A stretch of 34,508 nt of DNA, from positions 1-34,508 of the forward strand of contig LCPA01000004.1 in assembly GCA_001003385.1 (NCBI GenBank). Reading direction: 5' to 3'. The stretch's first letter is position 1, and each line of letters starts with the position of its first letter. Positions 29,765 through 34,508 of the stretch are shown piece after piece. This DNA is from Microgenomates group bacterium GW2011_GWF2_47_9. Its GTDB lineage: Bacteria; Patescibacteriota; Microgenomatia; UBA1400; UBA12108. The notes below the pieces were generated by a model. It saw nothing but the letters and a program-made list of their open reading frames with translations, did no database searches and was not told where the DNA came from. The translations under genes were made by a program, and so were the position numbers.

Positions 29765-30150
29765 GAAGATATTCTATCAAAGATCGCCGCCAATACTCCC
29801 CCCACAATCATATAATCTGATAAGTTATTGACGATCCCACCAAAAAACGGCAAATAATCCACAACCCCACCCCAAATAACTCGCATCAACATATTCCCCG
29901 CTCCTCCGATAACCACCATAAATAGAGCGATCTTCTCTCTACCCTGGCTTAACAAATACAACCCCACACACCCCAATAAGGCAAAAAAAGCCATCGCTTT
30001 TGGCAAGCCAAGTGAAAATGCAACGCCTGGATTGATTTCAGCCTGACCCCTAGCCAAAAAAACCTGGGCCAAAACAAGATCAACCACAATCACACTAAGT
30101 AAAGCCCACCCTTTCACTTCTAACCTTTCGATTTGGCACAATTTACACAA
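29749..30150 (-). CDS. lspA: Lipoprotein signal peptidase (divergent)
   Basis: VDLVLAQ, INPGVAFSLG, VIGGAGNMLMR, GVVDYL and NNLSDYMI: both candidate catalytic Asp retained. Confidence 0.8.
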   Translation of the reverse strand: MCKLCQIERLEVKGWALLSVIVVDLVLAQVFLARGQAEINPGVAFSLGLPKAMAFFALLGCVGLYLLSQGREKIALFMVVIGGAGNMLMRVIWGGVVDYLPFFGGIVNNLSDYMIVGGVLAAIFDRISSWKLK

Positions 30151-30476
30151 TACTCTGCCGTCGGATCAATTCCCAGCCTATCTGTATCAATCATTTTTTT
30201 GCATTTTAAGCATTTACCATACTCCCCCTGTTCTACTCGATTCATCGTCTGTCTCACTCGCGTCAAGGCCGCCTCTGTCTCTTTCGAAAGCACCTCAGAT
30301 TGAGCGTGTCCAAATTGGCTCGCCGCCTCAGCATCATCGGAAGCATTATCATTAAACCTTGAAGTATCGGCGTAAGGATCCTCTTTCTTAAGCTCTCCTT
30401 TTCTGCGCAGTAGATCACCTTCAAGTCTTTTCAAGTATACAAGGATTGGCTTGAGCAAGTTCTTTGGATAGTCCAT
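30120..30476 (-). CDS. TraR/DksA-family C4 zinc-finger protein
   Basis: EQGEYGKCLKCKKMIDTDRLGIDPTAEYCVNCAKSKG. Confidence 0.9.
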   Translation of the reverse strand: MDYPKNLLKPILVYLKRLEGDLLRRKGELKKEDPYADTSRFNDNASDDAEAASQFGHAQSEVLSKETEAALTRVRQTMNRVEQGEYGKCLKCKKMIDTDRLGIDPTAEYCVNCAKSKG

Positions 30477-30478
30477 TC

Positions 30479-31324
30479 TTATTTCCCTCCTCTTATTTTA
30501 ATTCTTTGACGGTTTCTACTAATCAACAAGGGTTCGGGTTTCCCCAACTTCCTCCCCACTCTCTTATAAACCAAAACCCCCGCTAAAACAATCATAAAAA
30601 TTCCAAGCAAGAGTTGGACAGGCAAAATTCCAATCGCATAACCCGTCACCATAAAGCTACGGATAGTAAAGAATAGCCCCCACAAGCCCAAAAAGGCCAA
30701 ACTGGCCAACCCATCCTTGGCAACGCTAGACTCACCTTTATACCAACTATAAAATCGAAACTCCTTCCGAATCCTCGAAGTTATTCCCAATGAAAATAAT
30801 GCGAAAAACATTCCAAATAACTCAACCGGTACTCGTCGACCCGAAAGTCCTGGGTAAACCAACCCCATGGCCACCTCTTTTCCTCCTCCAGAACCGTTAA
30901 AAAACACCCCCATAAACCCGAAGAGTAAAACAACAGAAAGAGAAACTGAGATTGCGTCCATTACTTTCCAGGAGTCCCACGCCTTACTATTGGCAAACAA
31001 GTGGAAAAATAGAATGGATGATAGTATCCCCCAAAAATAGTCCATGCCTGGATAAGCCAAAACAGCCACTATCCGATAAAAAGTCCCCATCTCTTCCCAA
31101 TGCGGGATCACATACCCGATCCTTCCCACGACCAAAAATAACAGAATCGCCAAGAAATATCCGTCAAACAACTCAATTTCTTCCCAGTGTTCATCACGCC
31201 CCATCTTCCACCAATAATATAGCCCCAAAAGTCCTCCCAAAAACATGAATATGCCCATGGTATATATCCGTACCGGACCAAGCGAAAGTAAGACTGGAAA
31301 CATATAAGCCACATTGTACAACAA
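30479..31324 (-). CDS. Lgt-like prolipoprotein diacylglyceryl transferase homologue with degenerate signature
   Basis: MFPVLLSLGPVRIYTMGIFMFLGG N-terminus and 7-TM pattern typical of Lgt; R-V-P-V-E-L-F segment; signature region altered (see findings). Confidence 0.7.
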   Translation of the reverse strand: MLYNVAYMFPVLLSLGPVRIYTMGIFMFLGGLLGLYYWWKMGRDEHWEEIELFDGYFLAILLFLVVGRIGYVIPHWEEMGTFYRIVAVLAYPGMDYFWGILSSILFFHLFANSKAWDSWKVMDAISVSLSVVLLFGFMGVFFNGSGGGKEVAMGLVYPGLSGRRVPVELFGMFFALFSLGITSRIRKEFRFYSWYKGESSVAKDGLASLAFLGLWGLFFTIRSFMVTGYAIGILPVQLLLGIFMIVLAGVLVYKRVGRKLGKPEPLLISRNRQRIKIRGGK

Positions 31325-31331
31325 ATAACCC

Positions 31332-31360
31332 TTGCGTGTTTACTATTTTCTCTTTAAACT
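31332..31360 (+). promoter_or_regulatory. Putative promoter 6 nt upstream of the 31367 ATG
   Basis: TTGCGT-N17-TAAACT-tagccc-ATG. Confidence 0.45.
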
Positions 31361-31366
31361 TAGCCC

Positions 31367-31792
31367 ATGCTCTCAATATCTCACGCAACTGTTGGTGCAT
31401 TTATCGCAACCAGCGTAGAAAATCCCGCGCTCTCGATCCCCCTTATTCTCGCCTCCCATTACTTGCTTGACGCTGTTCCACATTGGGATGCTGGGACTGG
31501 CCTCGGGAACGGCAGCAAATCAGTAGGTAAAGCCCTACTACTCGAACTCCCAGATCTCTTGTTGGCCGGCACAATAGTTCTCCTCTTTTTCCTGCTCCCG
31601 CAAATCTGGGGAGCCTTCCTTGGCCTTCTCCCAGACTTCTTAGAGGCCCCGCGCAATTTCCTCAAATACGAGCCCGCCGTCCTTCGGCCCCTAAACAAGT
31701 TTCACCATGCTTTTCACCACTCAATTCCCCATCTTCTCCCCGGCCTTGCGCCCCAAATCATCCTGCTCCTCACAATCTGGTTCTATCGATAA
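31367..31792 (+). CDS. Small His-rich membrane protein (possible membrane-bound hydrolase-like)
   Basis: SHATVGAF...ASHYLLDAVPHWD...FHHAFHHSIPH with TM segments. Confidence 0.65.
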   Translation: MLSISHATVGAFIATSVENPALSIPLILASHYLLDAVPHWDAGTGLGNGSKSVGKALLLELPDLLLAGTIVLLFFLLPQIWGAFLGLLPDFLEAPRNFLKYEPAVLRPLNKFHHAFHHSIPHLLPGLAPQIILLLTIWFYR

Positions 31793-31813
31793 ATATGGTA
31801 AAATAAGACTGGA

Positions 31814-31897
31814 GCCGAGGTGGCGAAATGGTATACGCGTAGGTCTCAAAAACCTATGGTCTCAACAACCATGCGGGTCCGATTCCCGCCCTCGGCA
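31814..31897 (+). tRNA. tRNA-Leu (anticodon CAA)
   Basis: Acceptor GCCGAGG/CCTCGGC, anticodon stem TAGGT/ACCTA with loop CTCAAAA (CAA at 31847-31849), long variable arm TGGT...ACCA, T stem GCGGG/CCCGC; CCA not encoded. Confidence 0.93.
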
Positions 31898-31928
31898 CTC
31901 AAAGCCTTGGCGACGTGTGTCCTCGGCA

Positions 31929-33236
31929 CTATCTCGCCTTGTCCATCCCGTAAAATCTTACGCGTTCACCCCTAAACTTGAGATCAATCGTTCGCAAAGC
32001 CCCATTCCGGTGCTTTGCCACGTTCAGTTTTACACTTGAAAAGTCCTCACTATCCTCTCGGTACAAAAACATGACTACGTCCGCATCTTGCTCAATTGAA
32101 CCGCTTTCTCGCAAATCAGACAGTTGCGGTTGTGCCCCCCCTCGATGCTCGACAGCCCGCGACAGCTGTGATAACGACAGTACGGGTACTTTGAGTTCGC
32201 GCGCCAAGTTCTTCAAACCTTGGCTAATTTCAGCCACCTCTTGTACCCTATTCTCAAGATTTCTCCCTCTCATTAGTTGGAGGTAATCAACCACAATCAG
32301 TCCAACATTGTGTTCAGATTTGAGCCTTCTTGCCTTGGTGCGCATCTCAAGTACCGAGATCCCCGGCGTGTCATCAATATATAGTGGGGCGTCAGCCAAA
32401 ACTCCCATCGCTTCCGACAATTTCTCAAAGTCTGCGCTCGTCAATTTCCCCGTCTTCAATCTCCATGCGTCGATATCTGCCTGCGCCACCAACAAACGGT
32501 CGACAAGCTCTTCTTTACTCATCTCCAAAGAGAAAAATCCAACCGGAACTTTGCCCACAACTGAGGCATACTGGGCAATGTTTAAAGAAAATGCTGTCTT
32601 GCCGGTACCTGGTCTTGCCGCCAAAATAATCAAGTTAGAATCCTGAAATCCAGCCAAGGTGTTGTCCAAATCCGTAAAACCCGTCGCAACTCCTCGTAGT
32701 GCCCCAGACTTTTTGTGTAGTTCGTCAAGACGGTCAAAGCTCTCCGCCAAAACATTCTTTAGTGGAATAAACCCCTGCTTCAAGTGTTTTTGAGAAAGAG
32801 AGAAAATCTTCTGCTCGGCCGTGTCTAGCATTTCCTTAACCGGCACCCCCTCGTCAAACCCCATCTCAATCACACCCGAGGAATCGCTAATCATTTTTCG
32901 TCTTGTGTAATAATCCTGGATTATCTCGCCGTAGTGTTTAACGTTGGCACTAGATGGCACACCTTCAACAAGCTTCGACAAATAGGCAACTCCCCCGATT
33001 TCTGTGAGGCTGTTTCGCTCTTTTAGGCGTTGGGGCAAAGTCACAAGATCGATTGGCTCTCTATCCTCGTAAAGGCTAATCATTGCCGAATAAATATCCG
33101 CGTGCTTGTCCGAGTAGAAAAACTCTGGGGACAAAAAATCAGAAATCTGCACAATCGCGTCCTTGTCGATCAATATCGAACCCAAAACGCTCCTTTCCGC
33201 CGATTCGCTATGTGGGGGAACTTTTACTGTCGCCAT
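31929..33236 (-). CDS. dnaB: Replicative DNA helicase
   Basis: PPHSESAERSVLGSILID, Walker A AARPGTGKTAFSLNIA, VDYLQLMRG, LSQLSRAVE. Confidence 0.97.
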   Translation of the reverse strand: MATVKVPPHSESAERSVLGSILIDKDAIVQISDFLSPEFFYSDKHADIYSAMISLYEDREPIDLVTLPQRLKERNSLTEIGGVAYLSKLVEGVPSSANVKHYGEIIQDYYTRRKMISDSSGVIEMGFDEGVPVKEMLDTAEQKIFSLSQKHLKQGFIPLKNVLAESFDRLDELHKKSGALRGVATGFTDLDNTLAGFQDSNLIILAARPGTGKTAFSLNIAQYASVVGKVPVGFFSLEMSKEELVDRLLVAQADIDAWRLKTGKLTSADFEKLSEAMGVLADAPLYIDDTPGISVLEMRTKARRLKSEHNVGLIVVDYLQLMRGRNLENRVQEVAEISQGLKNLARELKVPVLSLSQLSRAVEHRGGAQPQLSDLRESGSIEQDADVVMFLYREDSEDFSSVKLNVAKHRNGALRTIDLKFRGERVRFYGMDKAR

Positions 33237-33248
33237 TGATATATCTTA

Positions 33249-33905
33249 TCACTCAAAAACAATGACCTCGGTAACGTCCTGTGGCAGGGATATCTTCGAA
33301 ACAACCAAGCTCTTAACCGTTCTTGAGGTATGCCCATATGCGCTAACAAATTCTTGCACCGTTTGAAGGCCGCCAAACTCTTTTTGGTCATGTCTCTCAG
33401 TCCGGTAATGCATTGGCAATACATAGAGCGGATCAATCGCCTCTATTACCTTAATTGCCTCTTGCACATTCAAGGTATAAACCCCTCCTACAGGTATCAT
33501 CAATATATCAATTCCATTAAGCTCATCGATCAGCTTCTCGCTTAACTGATGACCCAAGTCTCCGAGGTGTAAAATCCTAATATCCTCAGCTTGTAACACA
33601 AAAATATTATTTTCCCCTCTCTCCTCTCCCCCTTTCTCATCATGCCAAGTCCTGTAACCAAAAATCGAGATCCCTTCAATTTCGTACTCTCCCGGTTCGC
33701 TAATCAGAAATGGTTTAGACGCTTTCGATGTTCCAGCAACTACCCCTGCGTTATTGTGATCATCATGTGCGTGGCTCAAGGTCACAATGTCGGCACTAAC
33801 CGCAGGCATCCTCCACCCAACGAGTTCTCCATAAGGATCGGTCACAATGGTTCCCGATTTTGCCTTTATCTTAAAACTTGCATGACCCAAATAGCTTATT
33901 TCCAT
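33249..33905 (-). CDS. MBL-fold metal-dependent hydrolase (UPF0173-like)
   Basis: GHASFKIKAKSGTIVTDPYG, LSHAHDDHNN, HLGDLGH, PVGGVYTLN, LPMHYRT. Confidence 0.88.
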   Translation of the reverse strand: MEISYLGHASFKIKAKSGTIVTDPYGELVGWRMPAVSADIVTLSHAHDDHNNAGVVAGTSKASKPFLISEPGEYEIEGISIFGYRTWHDEKGGEERGENNIFVLQAEDIRILHLGDLGHQLSEKLIDELNGIDILMIPVGGVYTLNVQEAIKVIEAIDPLYVLPMHYRTERHDQKEFGGLQTVQEFVSAYGHTSRTVKSLVVSKISLPQDVTEVIVFE

Positions 33906-33937
33906 AACACTAACATAATATCACATTGATTTTCATC

Positions 33938-33966
33938 TTGACACAACTCGTGGGGACAATTAGACT
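33938..33966 (+). promoter_or_regulatory. Strong putative promoter, near-leaderless
   Basis: TTGACA (33938-33943), 17-nt spacer, TAGACT (33961-33966), ATG at 33975. Confidence 0.65.
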
Positions 33967-33974
33967 ACCCTCAA

Positions 33975-34421
33975 ATGAAGATTAAGAAAGAAGTCACTGT
34001 AGCTGTAATTATAGGTCTATTGATCGGCGCCGTTGTAGTGGGCGGTGTACTCCGAGCCAAATCTGCACTTCAAAAGATTGAATCGTCACTAAACTCAACG
34101 CTCAAAGGTGAGAGTTTTAAGGCCGATACAAATTCAGACCCAACCTCACTCTTTCTAACCTTAGAAACCGCCGACAACCAAATCACCGCCTCAAATAAAA
34201 TCACGATTGCAGGCAGAACCCTTCCGAAAGATATGGTTGCCGGTATTGTCATTAACGGAGAAAACGGTGATTCAATCATCGTCCCCGATGAACTAGGATC
34301 ATTTTCTCAAGATATTTCACTCGTAAAAGGCGCCAATACCATTCACGTCACAGTTTACCAAGATGATGGAACCAAGGTAGACTCCACGATTACGGTAGTC
34401 TATACAACCAGCGAGATTTGA
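33975..34421 (+). CDS. Secreted/membrane-anchored protein with Ig-like beta domain
   Basis: N-terminal TM VAVIIGLLIGAVVVGGVL; NKITIAGRTLPKDMVAGIVINGE...GSFSQDISLVKGANTIHVTVYQDDG. Confidence 0.7.
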   Translation: MKIKKEVTVAVIIGLLIGAVVVGGVLRAKSALQKIESSLNSTLKGESFKADTNSDPTSLFLTLETADNQITASNKITIAGRTLPKDMVAGIVINGENGDSIIVPDELGSFSQDISLVKGANTIHVTVYQDDGTKVDSTITVVYTTSEI

Positions 34422-34446
34422 TTACTTCCTCATTTTTTGTTATAAC
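34418..34446 (+). promoter_or_regulatory. Putative promoter of the last, truncated gene
   Basis: TTGATT-N17-TATAAC, 11 nt to ATG 34458; -35 overlaps the end of the previous CDS. Confidence 0.45.
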
Positions 34447-34457
34447 ATCCACTTGCA

Positions 34458-34508
34458 ATGAAAAAAATACCGAAAATCCTAATTTTTGTTTCATTTATAG
34501 CCTCTTTT
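34458..34508 (+). CDS. Start of a secreted/membrane protein running off the window
   Basis: MKKIPKILIFVSFIASF signal-like N-terminus after a putative promoter. Confidence 0.5.
   Translation, partial: MKKIPKILIFVSFIASF

Overview
The window looks like a piece of a Patescibacteria/CPR-type genome using the standard stop codons: short intergenic gaps, a CPR-style type IV pilus cluster, a YebC/QueA/LspA/DksA/DnaB gene set and many small membrane proteins. From left to right it contains: the 3' end of a pilin-like gene; a minus-strand T4P operon (pilB-pilT-pilC-pilin-pilD); a plus-strand operon (delta'-like clamp-loader protein, gyrB, ppa, gyrA, alr, ddl); a tightly packed 8-gene minus-strand operon (acidic-tailed membrane protein, MAPR-type cytochrome b5, NOX/ferric-reductase-like flavocytochrome, Pro/Thr-rich b5-domain protein, response regulator, histidine kinase, alpha/beta hydrolase, MurF-like ligase); a divergently oriented PQQ/sorbosone-dehydrogenase-like gene; a Xer-type tyrosine recombinase next to an ~880 bp noncoding region with repeats and hairpins; and housekeeping genes (YebC, TPR protein, LytR_C protein, QueA, RluA, LspA, DksA-like, Lgt-like, tRNA-Leu(CAA), DnaB, MBL-fold hydrolase). 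The best candidate for an undescribed system is the two-b5 plus flavocytochrome plus two-component operon with the adjacent quinoprotein-like gene. Other notable observations: gyrA appears to be broken by a ~40-nt deletion; first genes of several transcription units appear leaderless, with the promoter -35 TTG twice called as an ORF start; the repeat-bounded noncoding region beside xerD; and consistently overlapping convergent gene ends. All family calls are from motif recognition by eye; no database search was run.
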